This document shows positions 41,852 through 51,377 of a DNA stretch of 64,000 bases, one piece after another. The first letter of the stretch is position 1; every line of letters starts with the position of its first letter. The stretch covers positions 124,001 through 188,000 of the forward strand of contig CALUJE010000002.1 in NCBI GenBank assembly GCA_944320885.1, given 5' to 3'. Source of the stretch: an uncultured Phocaeicola sp. Its GTDB lineage: Bacteria; Bacteroidota; Bacteroidia; Bacteroidales; Bacteroidaceae. The notes beneath the pieces are model-generated. The model saw only the letters and a list, made by a program, of their open reading frames with translations. It did no database searches and was not told where the DNA came from. The translations under genes and the position numbers were made by a program.

Positions 41852-41860
41852 GCAAAATTA
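41852..41860 (-). promoter_or_regulatory. Promoter core of the LRR lipoprotein gene
   Basis: The minus strand reads TAATTTTGC, a perfect TAnnTTTG plus C, about 41 nt before the start codon. No clear -33 element is seen. Confidence 0.5.
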
Positions 41861-41986
41861 GAATATGGAAGTAGAACTGCGGAAATTTTATAATGTACAA
41901 CTATAAATATTTATGTCCTGAAAATAAGTTTATTATGTAATGTAATGATGTACAAATGTATTTCTTTGCAGTAATGAAAGCCTGTT

Positions 41987-42007
41987 ATTCCTTTGGGGAA
42001 AAGGAAT
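41987..42007. promoter_or_regulatory. Palindrome upstream of GH28 gene
   Basis: ATTCCTTT and AAAGGAAT form a perfect 8-bp inverted repeat with a 5-nt spacer, 95 bp before the GH28 start. It is a possible operator in the 290-bp divergent region between the LRR and GH28 genes. A TATTTTTGT core at about 42024-42036 may be the GH28 promoter. Confidence 0.4.
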
Positions 42008-42101
42008 ACATTATTGTGTTTTTTGATTATTTTTGTCAGTGTATTATTATCATAGAATATTGATGGAATAGCTTTATTTATGTATAATTAAAAAGTATAA
42101 C

Positions 42102-43625
42102 ATGAAGAGATCTTTTATTTTATCTGTTGCATGTCTTGCCGTTGGCTTGTTCTGCTCGTCGGCTGGCAAAGCACAGAATGTTTCATGGGCAGAACCTATG
42201 AAACAGCAATTGGAGCAAATGGCTGACAGTTTATGTAAAAATCTGACTCCTTGGAAAGTTCCTGATAAGGTATATAAGGTGGAACGGTATGGGGCGAAAG
42301 CGGATGGAAAGACAATGAACACGAAAGCCATTCAGAAGGCGATTGATATTTGTTCGGAACGTGGGGGTGGAGTAGTGTTTTTTTCAAAAGGTGATTATGT
42401 AACCGGAACCATCGAACTCAAAAGTGGGGTGATGCTCGAAGTTGCTGCCGGAGCACGTATACTGGGTAGTACGGATATAAAAGATTATCCGGAGAAGGTA
42501 GAAGAGTTCAAGAGTGTCATGAGTGAGATTTATCGCTTCAAGCAGTCTTTGATATATGCGGAGAAAGCTGAACGCATAGGAATACGTGGTAAAGGGGAGA
42601 TTTATTTTCGGGGTGAGAAGAAACATTTTTCCAGTCCTCAGACAATTGGTCCTATTAAAGACCGTCCCGTAGGAATTCGAATGATTCAATGCAGCAATGT
42701 TGTTTTGCAGGATATATTTTTGCACAATTCGGCTTCGTGGATGCAAAACTATGTAGCCTGTCGTGATTTGATATTTGACGGTGTTCATGTAGAGAATCAG
42801 GCAAACTTTAATAATGACGGTCTTGATCCTGACGGATGTACCAATCTTATCATCCGAAACTGTTTTATCAATTCGGAAGATGATGCCATGTGTCTGAAAG
42901 GATGTAGCGGATTGCCGTCGCAGAATATTCTTATTGAAAATTCCACCTTTGTCAGTACATGCAATGCTTTTAAGATAGGTACTGATACGCAGGGTGATTT
43001 CCGTAACATTGTTCTGCGTAATCTTACGTTGGGAGGAGTTCCCGATTCGCTGACGACCATTTCTGGTCCGCAAGCCAGTTCCGGACTGACATTCGCCACT
43101 GTCGATGGAGGTGATGTAAGCCGCATTCTGGTTCAGAATGTTACCATTAATCAGGCGCGCAGCCCTATATTCATGCGTGTGGGATATCGTGGACGTGTGA
43201 TTCCCGGTTCTGCCAAACCTGCTCCGGGAAGCATTCATCATATATTGATAGAAAACGTAAAAGGTGAGCGTAATTTTGTTCAGGGGTCCTTTATATCAGG
43301 AATGCCCGACGGTTATGTTCATGATATCTATATTCGCAATTATCATCTGAAAATGTCAGGAGGCGGAACAGGCGATATGATTATTCAAAATGTGCCCGAC
43401 CGTAAGAGCATTTATCCGGATTCGCATCAGTTTTCTGTTGACGGATTGCCCTCATACGGATTCTTTTTCCGCCATGCATACAGTCTGTTGCTGGAAAATG
43501 TTTCTGTGACTCCTGTGATGAAAGACCTGCGTCCGGAAATTTATAACGGAAGTGATGCGTTTGATATACGATATAATGATAAGGTAATCAAAGAAGGAAA
43601 AGCAGCAGATATGCCTTCGGAATAA
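42102..43625 (+). CDS. Glycoside hydrolase family 28 (polygalacturonase-like)
   Basis: This 507-aa exported enzyme has a signal peptide of about 25 residues ending AGKAQ. The right-handed beta-helix starts with the typical YGAKADGKTMNTKAIQKAID. GH28 active-site aspartates appear as NNDGLDPDG (237-245) and EDDAMCLKG (Asp260/Asp261). The classical GHG and RIK motifs are not seen, so it probably belongs to an unusual subfamily acting on pectic backbones such as (rhamno)galacturonan rather than being a standard polygalacturonase. It is alone, not in a recognisable polysaccharide utilisation locus in this window. It follows a divergent intergenic region with a palindrome. Confidence 0.85.
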   Translation: MKRSFILSVACLAVGLFCSSAGKAQNVSWAEPMKQQLEQMADSLCKNLTPWKVPDKVYKVERYGAKADGKTMNTKAIQKAIDICSERGGGVVFFSKGDYVTGTIELKSGVMLEVAAGARILGSTDIKDYPEKVEEFKSVMSEIYRFKQSLIYAEKAERIGIRGKGEIYFRGEKKHFSSPQTIGPIKDRPVGIRMIQCSNVVLQDIFLHNSASWMQNYVACRDLIFDGVHVENQANFNNDGLDPDGCTNLIIRNCFINSEDDAMCLKGCSGLPSQNILIENSTFVSTCNAFKIGTDTQGDFRNIVLRNLTLGGVPDSLTTISGPQASSGLTFATVDGGDVSRILVQNVTINQARSPIFMRVGYRGRVIPGSAKPAPGSIHHILIENVKGERNFVQGSFISGMPDGYVHDIYIRNYHLKMSGGGTGDMIIQNVPDRKSIYPDSHQFSVDGLPSYGFFFRHAYSLLLENVSVTPVMKDLRPEIYNGSDAFDIRYNDKVIKEGKAADMPSE

Positions 43626-43709
43626 CCGTGCAGGCGGACAGAAACCGTATTTCTGTCAGAAAATAGGTGTTTCAAAGACTGTATATTATTGTTCTTTCAT
43701 GGATTTTTG

Positions 43710-43718
43710 TACATTTGT
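43710..43718 (+). promoter_or_regulatory. coaW promoter core
   Basis: TACATTTGT fits TAnnTTTG, 26 nt before the coaW start codon. Confidence 0.5.
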
Positions 43719-43743
43719 CCGGTCTTTCGATTAAAGAATACAT

Positions 43744-44598
43744 ATGATAATTGGTATAGATGTGGGCGGAAGCACCACTAAAATAGTAGGAATAGAAAAC
43801 GGAAGTGTAAAATATCCGATGTTTGTGAAGGCAAATGACCCGATAACCTCATTGTTTGGTGCGTTTGGCAAGTATATCTATGATAATTCAATTCTACTGT
43901 CAGATATAGAGCAGGTAGTGCTTACGGGAGTAGGAAGCTCGTATATTACCCAACCTTTATACGGACTTCCTACAACCTGTACGGACGAATTTATTGCAAA
44001 CGGACTGGGTGCTCAGTATGTTACTAACCTGGACAGTCTGATTGTTGTCAGCATGGGTACAGGTACCTCTTTCGTGCAGGTAGAGAAAGATGTTATTCGT
44101 CATATTGGGGGGATTGGTATTGGAGGATGTACGTTGTTGGGACTCTCACAGCTGCTTTTGCAGACTCAGGATATATGCTGGATTTCAGAACTGGCAAAGA
44201 AAGGAAATCTGGAAAATGTAGATTTGCAGATACAGGATATCTGCCGTACTTCTTTGCCGGGACTCCCTCTTGATGCTACCGCCTCACTTTTTGGCAAAAT
44301 CGGAAACAGTGCCCATCCCGAAGATATTGCGTTGGGCTTGCTGCATATGGTGCTTCAGTCTATTGGTCAGGCGGCTATTTTGTCGGCTTTAAACACCTCC
44401 ATTTATGATTTTGTGCTGATTGGCAATCTTACTCAGTTGCCCCAGTGCAGACCTATTTTCAGAATAATAGGCGAGATGTATAATGCCCGTTTCATTATTC
44501 CGGAGTATGCTGAATACCGGACTGCCATTGGTGCTGCCTTGGCTTATTTGAAACGTAAGGATTCCTGTTGGCCGGTAGGTGCCAAGGCCGGAAAATGA
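43744..44598 (+). CDS. coaW: Type II pantothenate kinase
   Basis: This 284-aa ASKHA-fold kinase phosphorylates pantothenate in the first step of CoA synthesis. The phosphate-1 loop GIDVGGSTTK is at the N-terminus, SMGTGTSFVQVE forms the second nucleotide-binding loop, and HIGGIGIGGCTLLGLSQLL matches the type II (staphylococcal/eukaryotic) family rather than type I or III enzymes. The length is close to other short bacterial type II enzymes. It is followed 9 bp later by an SGNH hydrolase gene, so the two are likely co-transcribed. Confidence 0.9.
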   Translation: MIIGIDVGGSTTKIVGIENGSVKYPMFVKANDPITSLFGAFGKYIYDNSILLSDIEQVVLTGVGSSYITQPLYGLPTTCTDEFIANGLGAQYVTNLDSLIVVSMGTGTSFVQVEKDVIRHIGGIGIGGCTLLGLSQLLLQTQDICWISELAKKGNLENVDLQIQDICRTSLPGLPLDATASLFGKIGNSAHPEDIALGLLHMVLQSIGQAAILSALNTSIYDFVLIGNLTQLPQCRPIFRIIGEMYNARFIIPEYAEYRTAIGAALAYLKRKDSCWPVGAKAGK

Positions 44599-44607
44599 TT
44601 ACGGAAT

Positions 44608-45144
44608 ATGGAGAAAAGGATGCGGGTTGCTTTTATAGGCAATAGCCATATGGCTTATTGGCCTTTGGAGGTGTTTTTCCCACAATGGGAATGCATGAAC
44701 TATGGCCTTCCGGGCGAAGGTTTGGATTATGTGGCCTCTTTTTCGGAGGATGTTTCAGACTGCAAGGTAGTCATTCAGTTTGGAACCAATGATTTATACA
44801 GACTCAATTATGATAACATGCAGGCATATGCGCAAGATTATGTTGAGGCTGTAAAGGCGATACATGCTAAAGAGAAGTATCTTTTTTGCATCTTTCCGCG
44901 AAATGATTATAGAGGGAGTGTTTCCGTAAACCGTTTTATTGCCTCTCTTAATGCTGAAATAAAATCCCGTCTGAAAGATACGGATATTGTTTATCTGGAT
45001 GTCTTCAGTCGTTTATTATCCGACAATGGATGTTTGAATCCAGATTATACGGTTGATGACCTTCATTTGAATGGAGCCGGTTATCGGATTCTGGCCGAGT
45101 GCCTGATGCAACATGTTGCATTGGTCGATAGTAAAGATTTGTGA
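44608..45144 (+). CDS. SGNH/GDSL-type hydrolase
   Basis: This 178-aa cytoplasmic protein (no signal peptide) has the SGNH blocks: GNSHMAYW with nucleophile Ser13, a glycine in NYGLPGEGLDY, QFGTNDLYRL with the Asn, and the C-terminal VDDLHLNGAGY carrying the Asp-His pair. This fold covers lipases, acetylesterases and thioesterases. GNSH replaces the usual GDS. The substrate is unknown. Proximity to coaW could hint at a CoA-ester or acyl substrate, but that is speculation. Confidence 0.85.
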   Translation: MEKRMRVAFIGNSHMAYWPLEVFFPQWECMNYGLPGEGLDYVASFSEDVSDCKVVIQFGTNDLYRLNYDNMQAYAQDYVEAVKAIHAKEKYLFCIFPRNDYRGSVSVNRFIASLNAEIKSRLKDTDIVYLDVFSRLLSDNGCLNPDYTVDDLHLNGAGYRILAECLMQHVALVDSKDL

Positions 45145-45156
45145 ACGTTGTTTTCG

Positions 45157-45312
45157 TTATTCTTTGTTGTTCAGGATAATCAGTGCACCGAGTACTCCCG
45201 GAATCCATCCCATGAGTGTGAGGATGAATACAATCAGGAAAGAACCGCATCCTTTGTCTACAACAGCCAAAGGCGGAAAGATAATTGCAAGTATGACTCT
45301 TATGACAGACAT
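45157..45312 (-). CDS. Pmp3/YqaE-family small membrane protein
   Basis: This 51-aa protein (MSVIRVILAIIFPPLAVVDK at its start) is nearly all membrane. It has two hydrophobic helices joined by KGCGSF, with the family blocks IFPPLAV and LTLMGWIPGVLGALIIL. The Pmp3/YqaE family is linked to membrane potential and stress tolerance in yeast, plants and bacteria. The gene is convergent with the SGNH hydrolase gene (12 bp between stops) and sits downstream of the radical SAM gene on the same strand. Its small size makes it easy to overlook. Confidence 0.88.
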   Translation of the reverse strand: MSVIRVILAIIFPPLAVVDKGCGSFLIVFILTLMGWIPGVLGALIILNNKE

Positions 45313-45440
45313 AATCTTATTCTGTAGTTTATAGAAATACGTATGATATCTTTATACAATGCTGGTGTAAAGATATAAAAATAGCGGTAAAAGTGCTTGG
45401 CTTTTGCTGAATATTCGTCATTTTTATTGAACGGCCCAGC

Positions 45441-47087
45441 TTATTGCCTGCTTCTGGCCTTGAATACGGGACGGTTTTGCTGGATGTCTGACGCGTGTCC
45501 GAACCAGTATCCGCTTCCTTCGGGAGCATTGGGGTCTGGAAGAAAACAAAGACGGAGTGTGTCATTATAAATTCCATATTCTACATCCCATGATAATGGA
45601 GGAGTCTGATGGCGGGTACGTACGTGCTCGGCCGGTTGCTTTTTGAGTGACATTCCGGCTTCAATCCATGCGATGCTGACTTCTGTGGTATATGCCGGAT
45701 AGTACTTCTTGCAAAATGTATAAAGGATGATGCCTCTTCGTTCCAGACTTAAAGGCTGTTCTGCAACGTCCAGTTCACGAAGATATTCAAGCATGCGATA
45801 TAAAAAGTCTTTTTCTTCGATGATAAGCTTTCGTGTGACCTTCTGCCAGGCCGGAGTGTTGTAGAATCCGTCGAGCAAGCGCGACAGCTGGTATGCCGTG
45901 CGCAGTTCTTCAATGCTTATTTCATTGGTCTGTAAAACTTCATAAGGCGGAAACGGAGCATATTTGATTCCCCATTCGGAAGCTTTCCGGCGCATTTCCG
46001 TGCCGGGAAGGAGCTTGAGTGATTCAAGCTGGATTTCTCCCGCACCGTAGCGTGCCAGTTCTTTTACATCGTCGAATATCTCCGTAAGATGATAAAGAGG
46101 AAGCCCGGCTATGAGGTCGGCATGAGTTTCCATGTTCGGTAATGAGCACAGATATTGCAGTCCGGCAAGTGCATCGCTTAGTTTGCCGTGTCTGCGGCTG
46201 GTCTGAAGCACATTTTCGTGCAGGCTTTGTATGCCGGCTTCAAGGTGAAGGAGTCCGTTCGGTAGATTGTGGAGCATTTCCTTCAGTTCCGGTGTAAGCA
46301 AAGCCGGATGAATTTCGAGATGGAAACGGATATCAGGCCAGAATTCACAGAACACCTGCAGTAATTCTTTTGCTCGCTGACTGTTGTAATTGAAAGTTCG
46401 GTCCAGTACGCGTATGTTTTTGATACCGTGAGCATGAATTGTATGGATGCGTTTTCTTATTGTCTCAATGGGGAGCGTGCGTACCGGCTTTTCGCCGCCA
46501 CTGACACAGAAGGCACATGTATTGAAACACCCGCGGGTAGTTTCGAGCTGGACGAAAGGTTTGCTCCAGTTAAAGAATTCACTTTCTTCGGGTGCATGCA
46601 GTTTCTCAAAATCCATTACACGGGCTATTCCGTTGTCAATGTATGTACCGTTATTGTTGATGTAGCAGATGCCGGGAATATCGGTCCACTGTTCCGGTGT
46701 GTTCCACACATTGCAGAATTGTGGAAACTGCTCTTCACCTTCACCTCTGAGTACGCAGTCAATAAACGGGTTGCTTCGTAGGAAATGTTCGTTGTCGCCG
46801 AGAAATTCCGGTCCGCCAAGTACAATGTGTGAGTCGGGAAGCAAAGTTTTGGCCCGGCAGAGAATATGCAACAATGCTTCATGGGTGAAAAGCCAGCATG
46901 TGGCAGCAATGAGCGAAGGCTGGTGTTTTATGATTTGTGCCGTGACATAACCAGGATCTTCGTTGATTGTTGCAGATACGGAAGCCCATTGGATATTCTT
47001 GTTGTCGAGCATCTGGGCATGCAGTGCTGGCAATGCCAATGAAGAATGTGCATATGAACTGTTCAGGTCAAGCCAAAGAATTTTCAT
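45441..47087 (-). CDS. B12-binding-domain radical SAM protein (DUF4080-type)
   Basis: The start at 47087 (MKILWLDLNSSYAHSSLALP) is preferred to the longer frame from 47129 because the B12-binding fold begins right there. The product is 548 aa. Residues 1-140 form the cobalamin-type Rossmann domain, including SHIVLGGPEF and VLRGEGEEQFP. The radical SAM cluster motif CFNTCAFC (Cys187, Cys191, Cys194) follows ETTRG. A C-terminal DUF4080-type region follows. Family members are class B methyltransferases or related enzymes of mostly unknown substrate. No partner enzyme is adjacent, so the reaction cannot be deduced here. Confidence 0.87.
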   Translation of the reverse strand: MKILWLDLNSSYAHSSLALPALHAQMLDNKNIQWASVSATINEDPGYVTAQIIKHQPSLIAATCWLFTHEALLHILCRAKTLLPDSHIVLGGPEFLGDNEHFLRSNPFIDCVLRGEGEEQFPQFCNVWNTPEQWTDIPGICYINNNGTYIDNGIARVMDFEKLHAPEESEFFNWSKPFVQLETTRGCFNTCAFCVSGGEKPVRTLPIETIRKRIHTIHAHGIKNIRVLDRTFNYNSQRAKELLQVFCEFWPDIRFHLEIHPALLTPELKEMLHNLPNGLLHLEAGIQSLHENVLQTSRRHGKLSDALAGLQYLCSLPNMETHADLIAGLPLYHLTEIFDDVKELARYGAGEIQLESLKLLPGTEMRRKASEWGIKYAPFPPYEVLQTNEISIEELRTAYQLSRLLDGFYNTPAWQKVTRKLIIEEKDFLYRMLEYLRELDVAEQPLSLERRGIILYTFCKKYYPAYTTEVSIAWIEAGMSLKKQPAEHVRTRHQTPPLSWDVEYGIYNDTLRLCFLPDPNAPEGSGYWFGHASDIQQNRPVFKARSRQ

Positions 47088-47191
47088 TTTCTGTACCGTG
47101 TTTTTGTCCGTTATTGGGAAGTGATGCAAAGATACTATGATTATCTATTTTATACAATAGAAGTATTTGGGAGTGACATAGGAGAAAAAAG

Positions 47192-47236
47192 AAAAAATCA
47201 AGGATATGATTTTGAAATTTATATCCTTGATTTTTT
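47192..47236. terminator. 16-bp perfect hairpin terminator downstream of corA
   Basis: The arms at 47192-47207 and 47221-47236 are perfect complements beginning with six A and ending with six T. It can stop transcription on either strand, and for corA on the minus strand it lies about 120 nt beyond the stop. A second AT-rich inverted repeat (ATAAGTTAT / ATAACTTAT) lies between it and corA. Confidence 0.8.
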
Positions 47237-47354
47237 AAATTATAAGTTATGAAGTATTACTTTTATAGCCTTCTTTTTTATTTTTATAACTTATTATTTT
47301 ATTATTCTTCCCGTGTATTTAAGCAGGGAGAAGGATAATTTTATGAACGGGTCT

Positions 47355-48410
47355 TTATTTCTGCCATTTTTTCTTTTTAAGGTAAATATATGCACACAGG
47401 CCTGTGATTATCATTATGCTCCATGCAAACAGATAACCGTATCGCCAGTCCAGTTCCGGCATCCATTTGAAGTTCATTCCCCATACGCCAACAAGAAATG
47501 TCAGTGGAATGAAAATGGTAGATACGATGGTGAGACGGGTCATAATATCGTTCATCCGCAAATCATTGTTCGAGATGTAGAGTTCCATTAAGGATGAGAG
47601 CGTCTCACGGCAGTTTTCTATTGTTTGTACAGCATACAGCAAATGGTCGTTTACGTCACTGAAAAAAGCACGGTTCCCGGAATGAAAGAGTGTGGACTCA
47701 GAACGTAATATTCTGGAATATTGCTCTTTTAGCGGGAATACGGTTTGTTTCATCTGTAAATATTGCTTGCGTAACATTTGTATCTGGACGCCGATATCAC
47801 GGTCATTCTTGTTTTCAAACAGTGCAGATTCCAAATCTTCAAGCGCATCGTCTATATGTGAAACAACAGAGATATAGTTCATTACCAGACTGTTGAACAA
47901 AACACTGAAAAGGAAGTCGGAATCTCTTTCGCGAATTCTGAGTATATTGTTACGTATGGCTGATACAGCCTCGTCAAAAAACGGGCAGTCTTCTTCCATG
48001 AAGGTTAGTACGTAGTTGTTTCCCTGCATGATGCATACATGACTCTGATGGATTTCTTCATCATTCGGGGTGTCAGATTCGCAAGATATTTCCGATATTT
48101 TACTTATTAATACATTGTATGTTTCGCGTTCTTCAATCTTGCTCGGATGATTTACGTTCAGAATATCCTGTATGGTGAGGAAATTGATTTGAAAATAAGC
48201 GCATACTTCACGGATGGTTTCTGTGTTTCGCAGGCCATGTACCTGAATCCAGTTGATGCATCCGGGAATGATTTTTGAAGACACCTCCTTGAAATTGTTT
48301 CCGGAGAATTCAATAAATTCTTTTTCTCCGTAACTGCACAGGTGAAAATGGGTAGGTGTATCACTGTCTCCTGTGTAAACCAGCTTTTCACTTAAAAGAT
48401 TGTTTTTCAT
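47355..48410 (-). CDS. corA: CorA-type magnesium/cobalt transporter
   Basis: This 351-aa channel uses the ATG at 48410; five more residues are possible from 48425. It has a large N-terminal cytoplasmic alpha/beta domain, a long stalk helix, and two C-terminal TM helices. The signature VWGMNFKW carries the GMN selectivity motif at the end of TM1. TM2 is followed by a basic tail YLKKKKW. It moves Mg2+ (and Co2+/Ni2+) as a pentamer in the inner membrane. It is last in the minus-strand run from DUF5686, 30 bp after the TRIC-like gene. Confidence 0.93.
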   Translation of the reverse strand: MKNNLLSEKLVYTGDSDTPTHFHLCSYGEKEFIEFSGNNFKEVSSKIIPGCINWIQVHGLRNTETIREVCAYFQINFLTIQDILNVNHPSKIEERETYNVLISKISEISCESDTPNDEEIHQSHVCIMQGNNYVLTFMEEDCPFFDEAVSAIRNNILRIRERDSDFLFSVLFNSLVMNYISVVSHIDDALEDLESALFENKNDRDIGVQIQMLRKQYLQMKQTVFPLKEQYSRILRSESTLFHSGNRAFFSDVNDHLLYAVQTIENCRETLSSLMELYISNNDLRMNDIMTRLTIVSTIFIPLTFLVGVWGMNFKWMPELDWRYGYLFAWSIMIITGLCAYIYLKKKKWQK

Positions 48411-48440
48411 ACAATGACTAATCAAAAAAAGTTCTTTTTA

Positions 48441-49091
48441 TTATTGTTGCATGGTAGTGCTGTCTCCTTTCAGAACAGGCAAGTCCCAATGATATTTTAC
48501 GGCCAGGATTCGGGCCAGGAATACACTGATACCACTGATTATTTCAGTTACTATGATGTCAAAGTTCAGATAAGAACAAAGACCGTATACCAGTCCGCCG
48601 ATTACGCAGGCCATTGCATAGATTTCTTTACGGAAGATAAGAGGAACTTCGTTGATGAATACATCACGGATTACACCTCCGGCTGCACCTGTAATTGTTC
48701 CCATAATGATTGCCACCCATAAAGGAAAGTCCAGATGAAGAGTTTTTTCAACTCCAACTACTGTAAACAGAGCCAGACCGATGGTATCGAATATGAAAAA
48801 TGTATTTTGCTGACTGATGAGGAACTTTCCGAATAGAATAACGCCTAGCAGTGCCAATGCAGAACATATGAGATATACGGAATTGGTCATCCAGAATGGA
48901 GTCAGATTCAGCATTAAATCACGGATTGTTCCTCCGCCGATGGCTGTCGCCACTCCAACTACGTATGCACCAAACCAATCAAATCTCTTGGCGGAAGCAA
49001 GGCGGATACCACTGATGGCAAAGGCAAAAGTTCCTATAAATTCCAATACTTGTACAAAGGTTGGTACGCTTATTACAAAATCTTGATTCAT
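48441..49091 (-). CDS. UPF0126/TRIC-type membrane channel (YicG-like)
   Basis: This 216-aa protein has six or seven TM helices in two repeats with the signatures FAFAISGIRLA, GGGTIRDLML and GAAGGVIRDVF. The glycine kinks and basic residues are those of prokaryotic TRIC-type cation channels (trimeric, K+ permeable in characterised relatives). It is 6 bp after the hydroxyacid dehydrogenase gene and upstream of corA, so two cation-transport genes are co-transcribed. Confidence 0.88.
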   Translation of the reverse strand: MNQDFVISVPTFVQVLEFIGTFAFAISGIRLASAKRFDWFGAYVVGVATAIGGGTIRDLMLNLTPFWMTNSVYLICSALALLGVILFGKFLISQQNTFFIFDTIGLALFTVVGVEKTLHLDFPLWVAIIMGTITGAAGGVIRDVFINEVPLIFRKEIYAMACVIGGLVYGLCSYLNFDIIVTEIISGISVFLARILAVKYHWDLPVLKGDSTTMQQ

Positions 49092-49097
49092 GATAAA

Positions 49098-50051
49098 TTA
49101 ATTTACTTTATTTAAATAGTTACCGTTTAAGAATGCTTTCAGGTTGTTTTCAGCCTGTTTCATCAGCCGCTTGCGTGCTTCCAGTGTTGCCCAGGCTATA
49201 TGGGGAGTAATAAAACAGTTGCGTGCGTGTAATAACGGATTGTCATTGGTTGGAGGTTCTGTTGAAAGTACATCCACTCCGGCCGCGTAAAGAACATTGT
49301 TGTTCAAAGCTTCGGCAAGGTCGGCTTCATTTATCAGTTGTCCGCGTGCGGTATTGATTAAGATAGCAGTCGGTTTCATCAGGTTCAGCAGTTTTTTGTT
49401 GATGAATCCTTGAGTATCGGGTGTTAACGGGCAGTGAAGAGTGACGATGTCACATTCTTTAAACAAAACTTCCAGATTGGCTTTGATTGTGCCTGAGGGG
49501 AGACTTGAGATATCGCCCGATGTATATGCGTAAACAATCATGCCAAAAGCTTTTGCTATTCGTCCTACAGCTTTTCCGGTATTTCCCATTCCGACAATTC
49601 CAATTTTTTTTCCTGCCAGTTCCATTAAGGGAGTATCCCAGTAGCAGAAATTTCCTTCTTTTTGCCATTTTCCCTCTTGATTTTCTTGTGTATAGTGGTC
49701 TATGCGATGCAGTATGTTTAATATATGCGCAAATGTCATCTGGGCCACAGAGTCTGTTCCATATGCAGGTATATTGGTCACTGTGATATTGCAGTCGGCA
49801 GCCGCAGCAATATCTACAACATTATATCCTGTTGCCAGAACACCTATATATTTCAATCTGGGCAGATTTCTTATCATATCACCCGAAATAACCGTTTTGT
49901 TTGTAATCAATACGTCTGCATCCTTTGCGCGTTGCAGAACTTCGGAAGCATCGGTGTAATCATATATTACACAATCCCCCAATTCTTTGAATCCATCCCA
50001 TGACAAATCACCGGGATTCAGACAATAGCCGTCTAAAATAACAATTTTCAT
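49098..50051 (-). CDS. D-2-hydroxyacid dehydrogenase (glycerate dehydrogenase-like)
   Basis: This 317-aa NAD-dependent enzyme of the D-isomer family has the Rossmann motif GIVGMGNTGKAVG near residue 150, the catalytic Arg in INTARGQLI, Glu in VLSTEPP, and His in FITPHIAWAT. TPHIAW matches glycerate/hydroxypyruvate-type members. It may reduce hydroxypyruvate or a similar 2-keto acid in the cytoplasm. It lies 20 bp after rarA. Substrate assignment within this broad family is uncertain. Confidence 0.87.
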   Translation of the reverse strand: MKIVILDGYCLNPGDLSWDGFKELGDCVIYDYTDASEVLQRAKDADVLITNKTVISGDMIRNLPRLKYIGVLATGYNVVDIAAAADCNITVTNIPAYGTDSVAQMTFAHILNILHRIDHYTQENQEGKWQKEGNFCYWDTPLMELAGKKIGIVGMGNTGKAVGRIAKAFGMIVYAYTSGDISSLPSGTIKANLEVLFKECDIVTLHCPLTPDTQGFINKKLLNLMKPTAILINTARGQLINEADLAEALNNNVLYAAGVDVLSTEPPTNDNPLLHARNCFITPHIAWATLEARKRLMKQAENNLKAFLNGNYLNKVN

Positions 50052-50071
50052 ATTTGTATTTGCTCTTAAAT

Positions 50072-51355
50072 TTATTTATTGTTGTTTTTGTATTTGTCTC
50101 CCCATAGCATATCCATGCGTTCTTTTAGTTTTGATTCGGCACTGTTGTTTTGTGGTTCCCATATGCGTGTGTGTTGTATTTCGTCAGGCAGGAACTGTTG
50201 CTTGACGAAATGTCCTTCATAATTATGGGCGTATTTATAATCTTTTCCGTATCCTAACTGTGCCATTAGTTTGGTTGGGGCATTGCGCAGGTGTAGCGGA
50301 ACAGGTAAGTTCCCGGTGTTATGAACCAACTCTATGGCTTTGTTGATGCCTTCATAAGCCGAGTTGCTTTTCGGACTTGTTGCCAGATATACAGTAACCT
50401 CCGCTAAAGGTATGCGTCCTTCAGGCCATCCTATTTTCATTACGGCTTCAAAAGCTGCGTTTGCAAGAAGAAGTGCGTTGGGATTGGCCAGTCCTATATC
50501 TTCAGCGGCAGATATGAGTAATCTGCGTGCGATAAAGGCCGGGTCTTCTCCTCCTTCAATCAGGCGTGCAAGCCAGTATAAGGCTCCATCAGGGTCGCTT
50601 CCTCTGATAGACTTTATGTAGGCTGAAATGATGTCGTAGTGCATTTCGCCGTCTTTGTCATATGCCAAAGGATTTTGTTGCAGACGCTCTACAACCTTTT
50701 CGTCTGTAATGACAACAGTTTTGTCTGTGTCTGCTTCTACTACCAGTTCCAGAATATTAAGAAGTTTGCGTGCATCGCCTCCAGAATAGCGCAATATGGC
50801 ATCAGTTTCTTTCAGCTCAATGGAACGTTTGGATAATTCTATGTCTTGTGTTATGGCACGATGCAGTAATTCTAAAAGGTCGTCTTTCTCAAGAGACTTC
50901 AAGACATATAGCTGACATCGTGAAAGTAATGGTCTGATAACTTCAAAAGATGGATTCTCTGTTGTCGCTCCAATCAGAGTGATGACTCCCGTTTCAACAG
51001 CTCCCAATAAAGAATCCTGCTGGGATTTGCTGAATCGGTGAATTTCGTCAATGAACAAAATCGGGCTGGCTTGTGAAAAAAAACGTCCGTTTTTTGCCTT
51101 GTCGATGACTTCGCGCACGTCTTTTACTCCTGAAGTGACAGCACTCAGGGTATAGAATGGGGTTTCCAACTTGTTGGCTATAATCTGAGCCAGCGTCGTT
51201 TTTCCCACGCCGGGAGGTCCCCATAATATGAAAGAAGATATACGTCCGGAGTCTATCATCCTGCGTAAGACAGCTCCCGGTCCTACCAGATGTTTCTGGC
51301 CTATGTATTCATCAAGATTTTTAGGACGTAATCTTTCTGCTAATGGTTGTATCAT
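50072..51355 (-). CDS. rarA: Replication-associated recombination protein RarA/MgsA
   Basis: This 427-aa AAA+ ATPase is related to clamp-loader subunits and acts at stalled replication forks. Walker [10 protein letters not shown] (46-54), Walker [11 protein letters not shown], sensor 1 (GATTENPSF) and the C-terminal MgsA region ([20 protein letters not shown], then [15 protein letters not shown]) are all present. The length is standard. It is flanked in the same operon by the DUF5686 gene (22 bp) and the dehydrogenase gene. Confidence 0.95.
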   Translation of the reverse strand: MIQPLAERLRPKNLDEYIGQKHLVGPGAVLRRMIDSGRISSFILWGPPGVGKTTLAQIIANKLETPFYTLSAVTSGVKDVREVIDKAKNGRFFSQASPILFIDEIHRFSKSQQDSLLGAVETGVITLIGATTENPSFEVIRPLLSRCQLYVLKSLEKDDLLELLHRAITQDIELSKRSIELKETDAILRYSGGDARKLLNILELVVEADTDKTVVITDEKVVERLQQNPLAYDKDGEMHYDIISAYIKSIRGSDPDGALYWLARLIEGGEDPAFIARRLLISAAEDIGLANPNALLLANAAFEAVMKIGWPEGRIPLAEVTVYLATSPKSNSAYEGINKAIELVHNTGNLPVPLHLRNAPTKLMAQLGYGKDYKYAHNYEGHFVKQQFLPDEIQHTRIWEPQNNSAESKLKERMDMLWGDKYKNNNK

Positions 51356-51377
51356 AATACGTGTTTTTTATATCTCA

